From assembly GCF_964340395.1 (NCBI RefSeq), contig NC_135558.1, forward strand, positions 15,764,000 through 15,827,999: a stretch of 64,000 nt of DNA, given 5' to 3'. The stretch comes from Glandiceps talaboti. Its lineage: Eukaryota; Hemichordata; Enteropneusta; Spengelidae. Positions 12,822 to 25,004 of this stretch are shown here, piece by piece. The notes beneath the pieces are model-generated. The model saw only the letters and a program-made list of their open reading frames with translations, searched no databases and was not told where the DNA came from. The translations under genes were made by a program, and so were the position numbers. Within the stretch, counting starts at the first letter, position 1; every line of letters begins with the position of its first letter.

Positions 12822-14152
12822 CATTCAGAAACTGCTAACTCTCTATATCATTTTTTTGCATTGACAAAATCATCCTTTCATGTGTGTTCGAGGTTAATCG
12901 CAAGGGTTCGGAGACACGGATCTTTATGGCATGTTTATCAGTATTTACTTTTAAATTAATTTCGAGGTCAGATATTGCAATAACTTAACATTGTAATCAT
13001 ACAAATCACGAATTATATCAATCCTAGAACAACTTTTCAACACTTTACCTACCACGCTAATGTCTCTACTAAAAGGGAATTTATATTAAAGGAAGTTTTC
13101 TCATAATTATCAATTGCTTTTCTGTATGTATTTCTTCGCCCTATTCGACATCATTGAATTATAGTAAAATATTCAAAGAATAAATTTTCTCATGAAGTGT
13201 CTTGATCAAACAAAGCCCGGGAAAAATGTGAGGCCCAATTTCCCTCAAATATCTGGCAACATGGTTGGTAAACTCTTTACTCGTGCACATGGACAGTTCG
13301 TGACACCACGTCACGTCAGCTAGTAGCTACTAGATGTGATTGGGGTTATTTTCTGTTGTTTCTTACTTTTTTGTCAACTTACTTTTATCAGCTTCTGGAT
13401 CACCATAGAGCAGTCAATTTTTTTATAGTCCTCGTATGAAGTAACACCTGAAAGGTATTTCAGCTAATTACAAAGGTTTGGACTATTTTTAATATATATC
13501 GAAAAGATTTCAGCCAGTGGTACGCTTACTCAACTGCAGACCTCAAACAGTGTCAAACTTTCAAAGTCATTAAATTTGAGGGACGAAAATACTGCATGGT
13601 CATGGAAATTTAAGATTTTTATTTATTTTGTTTTGATGTCACCTTTGAGTTCATGTGTGTTCAAAGAGTAATTACAGTTTGCTATTCATATGTGAAGACA
13701 GGGTTGATTTAGCCAACAGACAAAGCGGGGCAAGGTCAGCTCACTCACCAAACTGGCTAGATTTGACAACGTAAGTGTTGTGGGTGACACCTCTGTCACG
13801 GTGGTGGGACGTGAATGGGAGGCGTGCATGTCAAATATCCGAATCCTGAATTCTTTGAGTTGTAGATAGAGGAGAAATGAGTAATCTAACAAAATATGGA
13901 GAAGGCTTTTCTGCATTTAGTGTATTTGCATTGAGTTGCATATCTTGTATACCCCAGACAAACAACACATTGTTGAATTATGCGGTAAAGCCTATACTTG
14001 TCTGTGGGTGATAAAGTAACATGAATCTCGTGTCCCAAAAGAAGTGTCGACACACATGCAATACCCTGTACAAAATGTAACTAACAAAATTGGGGAATAA
14101 TACATACTAAAGAAGATATAGATATATATTATTTTATTATAGTGACACAGTT
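12822..14152. other. 3' region of the methyltransferase gene and spacer
   Basis: AT-rich, with short open frames only. The AATAAA at 13179-13184 is about 360 nt past the stop codon and could end the methyltransferase transcript. Nothing else recognised. Confidence 0.4.
13179..13184 (+). terminator. Candidate polyadenylation signal of the methyltransferase gene
   Basis: AATAAA hexamer downstream of the stop at 12821. No transcript evidence is available here. Confidence 0.35.
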
Positions 14153-14757
14153 TCACATACATCTATAAGTACATGTGTATACATGACAGCAAAATTCACT
14201 GTCGAATATCAAGAATCTCTCGTATAAAGTCCTGCAACTGATGACCGCACCTGGCATTAAAATCGCCACACAGAATACGGTAATCAAAGCATTCATTTCA
14301 TACACGTGCAACTGCTGAGTTGGGTAATCGAAAAAGTCATTTCCAACATCTCCTCTTGGAGAACTTTGAGGTTGTAAATAACAACAACATACTGTAACAG
14401 CGTTATTAGAATATTTATCGGTTAGTTTTAAACCAAAGTATATCTTGTTGTCCAAAACAGAGATTTTGTACCTATTGAGGAGACGGCTATGAACAAGTAT
14501 GCAGACGCCCCCGGAACCATGCAAGGCCCGTCTAGAAATAATAATCTTTCTGTTTTGACCAAAGAAAAGATAATTACTGAGTTCGAGAACTTCATTTTCG
14601 CGCAAAAATGTTTCACAAACACAAACGATATCTAAATTCAACTTCTTTATAACGAGTTCTTTGTAGTCTGGAGAGGAGTAAGTCTCCGTCCATCCATTCA
14701 CATTCCAGCAGCCAATGTTTATACTCGACTGGTTTGCAATTGTCTGCTAATCTGACT
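14153..14757 (-). mobile_element. LINE fragment: N-terminal part of an AP-type endonuclease
   Basis: The minus-strand reading begins near 14730 with INIGCWNVNGWTET, then a Cys-Glu-Thr segment and HGSGGVCILVHSRL. This is the opening of the APE-like endonuclease of non-LTR retrotransposons (the N-x-N-G-W/L start, the catalytic Glu in the ET motif and the GGV strand). No reverse transcriptase follows, so the copy is truncated. Different in sequence from the LINE at 51.5 kb. Confidence 0.6.
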
Positions 14758-16825
14758 CGTTTCTATCATCCTGTATTATTCGACCGTTTTACCACTTCAC
14801 CTTATGGTCACCACCAATGACAAAAAGAAGAAGGGATTACATTTATGTGACGGACAGTGGGCTCTACGGTGTATAAAATAGTTGCCGCCGGGGTGATTAA
14901 TCAAGTACGGACATGTTTCGATCAACCTCTTACAAAGACGGGTCCGAACTTTTCTTTTTGTTTGTGGAATTAATCATCTATCGCCTAGGTCACAACCTTC
15001 TGATTCATTTTCCCTTTTAATACGCCACTTTTCGGTAAAATCTGGTGTCTCATTACATTCAAATGAGTTAGTCACAGGGTGCTATGAAAAACATCCACAG
15101 TTGCCTCGCAAGCAATCGAGCGACCAAGATGAAATACCATGTACAAATATGTATACAATGCAAGAACCTAGAACAGGACTGCATAGTATTCATTTTCCCT
15201 TTGTTAATAGGAATGCTTTTTAAACCAATACAAGCTCGTTGCCCCAAGGAGTTGTCGAGTGCTGGCATGTTCAGTTCAACCCCCTACTAAGCTTTTCTGT
15301 TAAAAACTACTACGCTTTCTACGAAACTGGTGACTCAGTACCATGTGAGAGATTTCGCGTTTCCATGTAATTGGCATTACCAACATTTCAAATCACGCAG
15401 TGCACGCGTGATCAGAACTCTACAAAGTCATGCATTTCTCATGTTTCCTCAGGTACTCGACGCCTAAAAAATGTACCACCTCAGAAGACATCAGCGTGTC
15501 CAACTGAAAATGTAGTACATGTACGTTGTATTCTATCTGTTATTGGACCTCTGTAACAGCAAGAGGATTTTCTCACGATCACGATGATTTTCTAGTCCAA
15601 CATATCTTCCATTGTTATGTCATTTTGTAATGGGCTCTAATCTAAAGTAAACGTACACCATGTTTTCCTGTCTATTCTAAGTTCATAATAGGAGTCCTGG
15701 TTATCGGCAATCTAAAATATCAGGACGAAATTATGCATACGAAAGTGTCTGCCATTGACTGAGCAAAGTGATAAGTGCTAAACTTATGGGGCCGAAGGGT
15801 CAATCTCCTTCACACCAGTAATCAACACACATGCATGTACAAGCGTACGTATATGCCACATACGCTTATGGGTCTTTTCGATTTTGTAGCTGTATAGCAA
15901 GAAATACCCCGGAGTATAAGACCTACCGTCTAGGTATCTTCGACGTCTAACCAGACAGAATGGATTTTGACCGATTTTCCTTCCTGTCTGTTTGATAATC
16001 TACCCGAATAACCTGACATAAAGACGAACTAACCACCCCACCCACACTCATGATGTCTTTTCACAATCTGTAGACAGAAAGAATTTGGGTCGCATTTTCT
16101 TTCTTTCTCTTTTGATACCCAAACAACCAGTAAGAACGAGAACCTGGGAATTCTGCTGGTAGTGAATTTATCCTTGGCTGAAACAGTATTTTCGATGTAT
16201 CATTTATATTTCTGGTCGAGCTTTGTTTCGGTAAAGAGTACAATCAAACTCCGATATCTTTGCTTTAAAAGCGTGAATCCGGCCGCTTGGATACCAAACC
16301 TTTATTTGGAAATAAAAACAACAACTAAAGTTCCCAGTGGTAAAATTCTGAAAATTAACAAGAACATGATCCCATCGATGAGTTTGCATTTACGAAGCGA
16401 TGCGACCTTGAACTCGATGAACTTACAAACGGTGATTAAGCACTTCATTAAATATACTTGCATGAACCCAGATGCACTGAACGAGTTATTTATCTGTGGA
16501 TATATACACAATGCTATCACTAGTATGCACAGGTACGCACCTGTAATTAAGATGGGGGCAATGGCAGCCTACCACCCATCTCTATATCAATGTGCAGCGA
16601 CGGCCGTGTGTGTCACCACATAGTGTGTGATATCCAGGACAGAAAGGGGCTTGCGCAAAGAGACTGCGATGCTAAGAAGCTAAAAGGTACTTCATAACCT
16701 TAAGTTTTATTATTATTATTATTATTATAACTTATTTACTTTCTATTCTTCAGCCCATGATATATCAGTAAATACAGGAGAGGAAATTAAGTTGTGCAGG
16801 AACAAAAGTCAGAACTGATACGACT
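14758..16825. other. Intergenic stretch between convergent genes
   Basis: About 2 kb with short open frames on both strands. Those near 16.05-16.6 kb are the longest, but none shows a family motif or splice partner that I can support. May contain decayed repeats. Confidence 0.35.
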
Positions 16826-17035
16826 GGTGCATGTGTCTGTCTCTTGCAGAGGATGATTCATATACATTATAATACAATTGTTGCATGTGTCTGTCTTTTG
16901 CAGGAGGGTGACGTGATTTATATACAGTTATACAATTGTTAATTGTGTCCGTCTCAGAGTGTGATTTATATACATTGTAATACAACTTGAAGTGTTGTGT
17001 GTGTCTATCTCTTTCAGAGGGTGGTTTACTAAACA
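16826..17035. repeat. Minisatellite, about 50-58-bp unit, four diverged copies
   Basis: Units start near 16828, 16882, 16940 and 16991, with a core of GCATGTGTCTGTCTCTTGCA followed by a GATTTATATACATT stretch and ACAATTGTT. Copies differ by small insertions. The minus-strand open frame here is a translation of the repeat. Confidence 0.75.
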
Positions 17036-17938
17036 AAGACTTCATGAAAGTCAGCACGCGTCCCTGACACAATTTTGACTGATACAGACACATGCAATAG
17101 TTGTATCTGTTCTGACGTTTGTTACTGTACAGTGGACTTTCTTTTGCTGTATTTGAACTTTCTTAAGTTGTTTGAATGTAGTGGGTAAATTGAGATGGTA
17201 TTTATTAGCCTATATCATTTGGATTTCTCTGTTAACTTCACTTCTCTCGATTCAACGTTAACGGTAATTGTTGAATGCGGTGCGATGGTACATTCGACCA
17301 GTGACAATAACTTGGAGGCTTTTAAGGCGGTCTCAAGTGACGTTAACGAGTATTCATGCCAATGACGTTTGCATGAGGTTCTCTATAAAGTTCCCATCGA
17401 CATGAATGTGTTCTTTACAAAGAGTTCCACCAACCTTGAGACGGCAGACAATGTACGGTTTTCGCGTGTAGTCGTTTGATATTATATCAGTCTATGCTAT
17501 CGACCAAAACCAAACATGATAAAATATTGCATAACCAGACTTGAAATGTCTGCAAAAAAGATGCCCAATAAGGTAACAGCAGTAATTTAAACCTACCAGC
17601 AAAAAAACATGGACCCCATAAAACGTGTTTAAACAAGTGATGAGATCGCACTGATGCTAAATATGGAAAGCTTACATATCCTCACATGATCATATGTGTC
17701 ACGTGACCCACGCATCCTCACATGACATGTCGATATTATGTATTCGCAGCTCAGGTTAACTTTACTTTTACAAGCTACCGATGAAAACGTCAATAACTTT
17801 GTAGTCATAGATCAGAAAATTAAGTTCAGATAAAAGAAATAGGTTGACTTGTAACTATTTTTAAAACTAGTTGTAAACCTATTTCACCCAGATAAAAGTT
17901 AGTATATGATACTTGAGTTAAGAAATACTACTTTTTTT
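17036..17938. other. Spacer downstream of the 2OG oxygenase gene
   Basis: No gene recognised. Includes the 3' untranslated region of the minus-strand oxygenase. I see no clear minus-strand AATAAA close by. Confidence 0.4.
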
Positions 17939-20900
17939 TCAAGACCACAGCACGATTTCACCACTTTCAAATCTGCCCATGAAAGAACCGAACGTGTAGC
18001 GAGTAGGGCTTTCAGCTGCCGGCAAAACTTTATGGAAATTACGGCTGTTGAACAAAACTAGGTCGCCTTGGATTGGTTGCAGAGTCCATGTACGGACTCC
18101 GTCTATGATGTTTGGGTCATAAGGTCGAGACAAGTCAAAAGAACGAAGCTCCTCCAAGCCAGCGTCCCATTGTCTGTCGTATACTATTGTTTCTCCTCCT
18201 CCACTCGGTTGTGTCAGGTACAGATTCCACGACAACTGAAAGCACAAAGAAAAAGCTTGAACGTAAGCACATGATCACTCTGAATAAATAAGTTTAAATG
18301 TTTACATGGATGGTGAAAATATGCAGCTAACAATGATATATGTCACCTAGTACATTTTTGTCGTAAATGGTATGTTTTGTAAAATTCTAAATACAATTTT
18401 GTTAAACCTGCAGTTAAGACTTCTGAAAAATGGTTTTCTGACAGACCTCTAGAAAGTTGATAACATACATTGTTTCACTGCTAAGATATCACTATTGCGA
18501 GAACATGGGATTGAAACCCAGGCCTTTAAAGGCCCGGTTCACGATAGGATTGGAATGTGCGTGTGATGTGTGTGAAGAACAGTTGTCTTGGCAGATCTAT
18601 AAAATGTTGGCCCAGAATAAAAGAAATTCCCATTTAACCCATGTGCTCCACTGATAAGATAAGACCACTGCAAGAACCTAGGATTGAACTCCCGAAAGCT
18701 CAATATGGAGTCATGGTGGGTGAATGGTTAGCTTGACCGGCCTAGAATCTACAGGTTGCAGGTTCGAGCTGGTGACAATGATATATGTCACTATTGCGAG
18801 ACATATATCATTGTTCGAGCAGGTCGCTGCCTGCTGTTTGTTTCTGAGTGGCTTAAGTCCTTTGGGCAAGATTTGAACTACAACTGTGACTCAGTCAACA
18901 CAGCTGTATAATTGGGGACCTAGTAGAATGTAGGTTGCAATGTGAAGGCTTTAATCCTATGCGCCTAAATGGCTGCAATGGATTGTATGCTCCCTAGGCA
19001 GTTGAGGAAGACTAAAGGGCCGTTGTGCCGTTCTGATCCGAGACAGGGGTAATAATTGTTAAGCGCTTTGAACACGGCGTGGGAACGCGCTATAAGAACC
19101 CAACATTATAATTATCAATACTACAATAGGAAATTGCAAGAAAGACAAATATGTAGTTGATATGATAAAGTACGAAAAGATAAACTAAGTTTTGGTTCAT
19201 TTTATGTTTAGATTTTATGACGTTTCGGCCGAATTAACCGTGTCATACCTGACTTCTGACGTCAGCAATCATCCAACCCTGTCCAGCATGGAATGGCGCG
19301 AAATCAAAGTGAGTTTCAATTCCATTGTTCGCCCATCTCACCAATCCAACAAAGTATTTTCGGCCGTCTGGTTCAGCTGCCAAGCTGACTTCGTTACCAT
19401 GGTTACACTTACGTAGCATGCTCAGGTACCGTTCAAAGACATCAAAAGCACTGATAGAGAATGATTGTTGGATGATCTTATTGACAGCCCTGGCTTCCAC
19501 AAAGTATTTCTCTTTATCTACATATTTTAAAATAAAATAAAGAAATTAATATCCATTATAAACTTTCACATCCATCCGGGGTTTTTTGACCAGTCTTTTC
19601 AATGCAATCATTGTTGCTCAGTGTTGAATACAAACGGCTGTGATCAGTAAACTTTCAGGAATTTTATTAGTGGTGAATAATCAAAACTGGTTTAGAAAGT
19701 GTGTACGGTCGCCACCAAGGGGGATTGTTGTTTTGCGTCGACGTTGAACACTACTGTTGCAGCAAAGTGGAAATATGATTTTACGACGGTGGGGTGCAAT
19801 GCAAAATTGACAATTTGACGATGACGATAACCGACAACTTAAACATAAATTTCATTCCAGTATATGGAATTTTTGGGTTATCATTTCCATTATACGTTTG
19901 TCCTTCTTACCTTCCACTGCGAATTCACTCTGTGACATTCCAATCCGTCGAACTACGTTTGTATCTTTCTCAGTATCTTCATTTGACAGACGTTGGCTAG
20001 GTACAATACTGATTTCACCACTTTTGACACTCTCCGTTACAACTTTAAACCTATAGTAGAAATAAAATCACAATCAAAATACAATTTGAGATTTCATTTT
20101 AAAAAAAGTATCTTTAAATTGGGCTTAGTTCCTTTACTTCCAAGGAAAAGGGTAAAAATTGTAATTTCATTGATTGGACAAACATTGCAGGGCAACTAGC
20201 CTTTAAATCAATTTTTAAAATGAAAAAAATATCCGTTTTTGATACCCCCAGATAGGTATGTGGAGTGAAATTGCTAGTGTCATATTAACAGCCACAATTC
20301 GTCCTGTATAACAAAACCATGTCATAATCACCTGACTATAGATCGACGAAAGCTTATCAACACTGCTAATACAAGTATATCTCATCGTCTGGCTCAACAA
20401 AAATCTTAATAACATGATATGTTGCTAAATTTGGAGGTTTTTTTATGTCTTCGCAGTTTGTTACATTGTAAATGGTTTGGCAAGGAACTGCTAACATAAT
20501 GGTATTTTTTACGAATAAAACGTTGCAATTTTAGTGAAAGATGCTATTGTTCGTATTCTGTCGAGGCAAACAAAGAAATGTAGCAATGTTAGTAAGATTT
20601 TTATCGAACCAGAAAATGATCATGAATTGTAGCAATGTTGGTAAAAAAAATTATTGAGTCAGACGATAAAATGTAGCAATGTTGATAATACTTTATCAAG
20701 TCAGACGACACCCTTTTTCAGGTTGCATGATTTTATGCATACATATAAAGGAAGAAAACCATGACAGAATAAACCACACTTACTTGCTACATTTCAGCAG
20801 GCCATCAACGAGACGTTCACATTCTTCTTTGCTGGCAAATGATTTGATGCGAATGGCGGGAAAATCATTATTAAGTAAACCTTGCAGAGTACATTCCGAC

Positions 20901-20941
20901 AATTCCTTTTCCTCCACAATATCCCACTTTTTGGCAGCCAT
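17939..20941 (-). CDS. Fe(II)/2-oxoglutarate-dependent oxygenase, WelO5-like, four exons, 287 aa
   Basis: Non-heme iron oxygenase that couples 2-oxoglutarate decarboxylation to oxidation of a substrate. Exons (minus): 20941-20784 (52 aa), 20050-19911, 19517-19249, 18235-17939. Introns are GT-AG and the phases (2, 1, 0) join exactly, which proves the model. Iron ligands: His169-x-Asp171 in ETHFDFAP and distal His257 in NSRNFHKV; Arg268 likely binds 2-oxoglutarate. Length, ligand spacing, the GGGETIVYD and GDLVLFNSR segments and the Trp-Ser C-terminus recall the cyanobacterial halogenase WelO5, which has Gly in place of the Asp. Here the Asp is kept, so hydroxylation, desaturation or similar chemistry is expected, not halogenation. 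I chose the ATG at 20941 (ATGG); another in-frame ATG lies 48 nt upstream. Substrate unknown. Confidence 0.88.
18706..19116 (+). mobile_element. tRNA-derived SINE in intron 3 of the 2OG oxygenase gene
   Basis: A-box-like TGGGTGAATGGTTAGC at 18717 and B-box GGTTCGAGC at 18761 mark a pol III promoter. The 3' end has TTAAGCGCTTTGAACACG and GCGCTATAAGAACCCAACAT followed by an AT-rich tail, a pattern shared by many marine invertebrate SINEs with LINE-derived tails. Just after the B-box there is a 52-bp insertion with a 14-nt perfect hairpin and a repeat of TTCGAGC. Confidence 0.7.
20575..20712. repeat. Short tandem repeat, about 55-60-bp unit, three copies, in oxygenase intron 1
   Basis: TGTAGCAATGTT followed by an RGTAA/ATAAT stretch and a TCRAGTCAGACGA-like segment recurs near 20580, 20627 and 20671. 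Diverged, non-coding. Confidence 0.7.
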
Positions 20942-20989
20942 GAATGAAACAGTTCGTTTTAGTTTAGTTGTGGTGTACAGTCTATGCAT

Positions 20990-23900
20990 AAATAAGAATA
21001 AAAATTGACAACATTACATAAAAAAGTATAAAATAGTCAGCAGCTAGAATACACAATTTCAAGTGTATATGCATTAAATTCCTATATTATACCAACAAAA
21101 GTTCAGTTTCTTCACAGCCAACTTAGTCAAGGTTTGAATGTATCACATCTACAATTTTTTCAACTTTTAACTCTGTAATTTTTACCATACGAGAAGAATC
21201 CTTCATTTAAAAAAAAATATTTAATTCAAAAAGTTCGATCAACATGTCAGATGATTGCAAAACTCCACGATGCAGTGTTGTGTTTGAATTCATATAGAGA
21301 ACTGTAGTGAATTCCTCTTCCATAAAAAAAAAAACAAGACAGTCGTATGCACAGCTTTTGTACAATATAAAATGTATAAAAGTGTGTATGCTTCGATGCT
21401 CTGTGCCTCTGTTATTGTTAGTCTGGAGTTGAAATTAGTCTATCTTTATGCCAAAAACATTTTCATGTCCCATGGTTGAAACGCCAAGGTAACCTAGATT
21501 CCACTGTAATTATCCACTTGCGACATTCAATTATCAAATCTTTATGATTAGCCAGTATTGTAGTAGAAGGTAAACTGCATACGAGACGATGTACTAGTAT
21601 GTTGTGTAACTGGAACCATAGACTTTATTTATCAAATGGCCGGGGCTAGCAGTTGTCTTATATGCCCACAGCTCGACGGTCAAAAGCCAAGTCCTGAATC
21701 TGCAACGCTATGGTCGTTACAATAATTAAATCACAATAAGTCACGAATATGAGAAGAGCTTTTAAGATAACAATAGGTCATACATAATTATGAGCATCAT
21801 TGTTGTGAATCAAAGGACACTAAACTCTAACTTGAATGACATATACGATATTAGTGTGCCTATTGTCTTGACATCCATGTGAGCCATATTCATATCTCTA
21901 AACAAGTGTTTGGCGACATGTATAAACAGTGCCATGATTGAACCCAAACACAGTAATTACACAATTGTCACATTCCTGTCTCTATCATTCAAAATGGCGT
22001 CGTGCCGAATATAAGCCTTATTTTGTGACTGTTCTGTCCACCATTCGCCACAAATTGGTTTCCACTTACCGTAAGCATCTAGGTGGCAGTATCAAAATGA
22101 AAGCTTTAGTCATTAAGGCTGTCATATAATTAATTAAGACAATTTTGTTGAAAGTATTGTCTAAAACTTCCCACTGCGGCAGAGGACGTGAACTAGATTG
22201 AACTGGTACAACTTAAATAATACAATGAAACTAGATCGTTCCTACCTTAGCGAGAGCCTCTCGTCCTTGCGATTCCACTACGTGGACAAAAAACATCGAA
22301 TCGAAAGAAGTTTATTTAATGATCCTCTTTCTTTCTGAGAATTAATAAGGTTACAGAAACGGGGCTTTCCCTATGTAATTAGATTCTGAATAACAGCTAT
22401 GCGTGTATCCAGCCTGCACTTACACTAAAGTAATTGTTCAACTCCTTGTTCTCACGAAACACCCATGAACGTGTTACAGTATGATATGACCTAAATTGAA
22501 AGAGAAAGAGCCACATTTTCCGTCGTGCATAGGTCAGCTGTGTAGTTATTCAGACGTTTTCTAAACATTGAGAACCACCCCGATTAGGTGTCTACCATAT
22601 ACAAGTTTCAAATTTACTCAGGTATGTAACACACTGTATCTTCATTCAACCCTTCTTATAATTATGAACTTTTTTTCTGATAATTCTTGTTTATTCGAAT
22701 GAATTTAAATTTGGCTACATAATCTACATGATAATTGTATTCCATTCCTTTTGGAATATTCACCTCTCTGGTCAAACATTCTCCGTTCTTACACAAGTAG
22801 ATTTCATTTCAAATTTTAAAAAAATTCAAATCCCCATACCAAATCCCAAAGTAAAATATTAGATAACTTTATGTGTTTCATTATTGTATTCGGGGTGAAC
22901 TTATTACTTTAGTTTAGTATAGTTTCACATTATGGCGTCTCATTTTGTATAGTGTGTGTCTGTGTGTATGATATGGGGTTTTTTTAAATGGCAGAAAAAG
23001 GAAAGTCGTTAGTTTTAATGAACATTAAGAGGCTGCTACACCTTTCGTATGCGAGCATGCATTCATTCATTACGATCCATTTGAAGTGAATAGCCGGTGC
23101 GTTACTTGCACAACATGGCGCCATCAGTGTTATTTGTAACCGTGACGACAATATTTGCAAAACAAACCATAATTTTTTTTACGGAGAACTCGCTGAAATA
23201 AACGAATTTTTCTAGATCAATATCAAAATAGTGCACAGTGATATGTACTGTAGCTGTCACCATTTAAACACTGCACGGGTATTATTGCAGTAAACATTTG
23301 CAGGGAATGTGAAATTATAGCGATCGCTGGCTCGACGAGGGGAGACTGTTCTCACCATATTCCAGTGTGATGTCACCTTTTATATTTTTAACAATTTTTT
23401 ATATATTCATATTTTTTTGCATGTGTATTTCTATGTGAATGTCTGACTTGTTGTTCGTCTTTGTATCGCATACACTTTGCTTAGTTGTGTTGTCCTCGAA
23501 ATATTTGATGCGGAGAGTGTCGGTTAATATGTCTTAATGTTGATGTTCTTTCACCTAGCATATGGCATATAGGAGTCCAGACCTTTGGAGAACCACCATA
23601 TTTATAATAAGGCGTCAGTTTTTTAGCCGATGTGTGTGAAGGTGTATTAATCAAATAGCAATAAATTGATGAAAATGTTGTTGAAGCCTGAATATTTGAC
23701 CCTTTTGAAATTATGAACAAAATATTTTCATAATATCAAAATATAAAATACGCTAACGTCTACGGTAACACTTGTGTTTACTAGTTGATCCATTCCCTAA
23801 GCAGCCATTTACATTTAGTGCGTTTTCATTTTCATTTTCTCTAGGAACGTGGGTCAGCTTGTGGTCAGGATTCATTTGAACCAAAACGGTCACAAAGTTC

Positions 23901-24870
23901 TTGGAATTCAGGTATTTATTAGAATCTTCTGTTGGGTATTTAACACTTTCTTTTGACCACAGGTACATGCATATACATCAGTTACCTGATAATGACAGTA
24001 TCACATAGCTTGTCTGTGCAGAACTTGTCGACGTACGAATGAAACGGCGACGTAAACACATTTTTGACAAGTTTTTAAATCGATGCACTTTTCCAAACGC
24101 AAGATGTGATACCGCAACCAGGTGAAATCAGTCCTGTCTAAATTATACATTATCAATTCTTTCATTTTATTGTTGCCCACTCTCAGGAACAAATTTAAAA
24201 CAATTCACTTCACTAAATCACAGAGAAGTAAGACGAGTAAAAAATTTGTTATTTGTCTTTGACTAAATTTACACCCGTGAAAAGAAGAGAAAAGTAGTAA
24301 AAATATAAAGTATATTTAATCTTATTTTCTTGTTTATGGACTCTACATTTTAATAGGAGTTCTCTTATAGGACTTTATCTTTGCAAATCACAAATAGCTT
24401 TTCTGACTCAGACACAGGTCTTAACTTTCACTTTCGTTAAGTTTCTATCTTTAAATATATAGTGACTCATTGTCACAGCTTGCTAATCTAGTCAAGAGCT
24501 ACTGGCGGAAAAACTGCCTTACCGTATGTATTAGAGTAACTGTAGTGTGTATCATACGACATTGACTTACACTGTGTATTACAACGAAAATATCAATAAA
24601 ATCTTGTAAGTCACGTCCGCTTTCAGCTGGATGATGTCTACTCGGAACTCCCTAACGTTGGTGGCGCAATTTGACTCATCACGCGCACGACGACCTCTGT
24701 TGCTATGGCACTCACTCAAACTTCATCAGACTGCAATCAATCGATATCATACGCAGTACACATAAATCTACCACTACAGTAAAAAAAAGGTACTGGGTTA
24801 AGTTGATATTTTGTAATTTATGTACATATATTACAATCTTAGATTTATCTTGTGGTGTTGCCCATCATTC
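20990..24870. other. Spacer between the 2OG oxygenase and A-T-R genes
   Basis: Nearly 3.9 kb of AT-rich DNA with the divergent promoters of the oxygenase (minus) and NRPS-like gene (plus) at its ends. Open frames are under 80 codons and look random. I see no further enzyme exons, RNA genes or clear mobile elements. Confidence 0.4.
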
Positions 24871-24877
24871 AGTGTAC

Positions 24878-24888
24878 CTATATAAATC
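24878..24888 (+). promoter_or_regulatory. Candidate TATA box of the A-T-R gene
   Basis: CTATATAAATC lies about 120 nt before the start codon. A start of transcription about 30 nt downstream would give a 5' leader of about 95 nt without an intron. Confidence 0.4.
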
Positions 24889-25004
24889 TGACATATTTTC
24901 CCCCATTTCTTTCCATTTTTAGACCAGCACATGTTATCGACTAAACTGCTTCTCCAGTTACCTATCACTCAACTTCCGTCCTAGCCGTCTATCAGGCACT
25001 TAAA

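Noticed and set aside
16162-16623. 153-aa open frame between the convergent genes
   Set aside because: No domain, biased composition, and overlapping open frames on the other strand; not convincing as a gene.
18717-18790. A tRNA gene
   Set aside because: A- and B-box are present but no cloverleaf acceptor stem closes, and a SINE tail follows.
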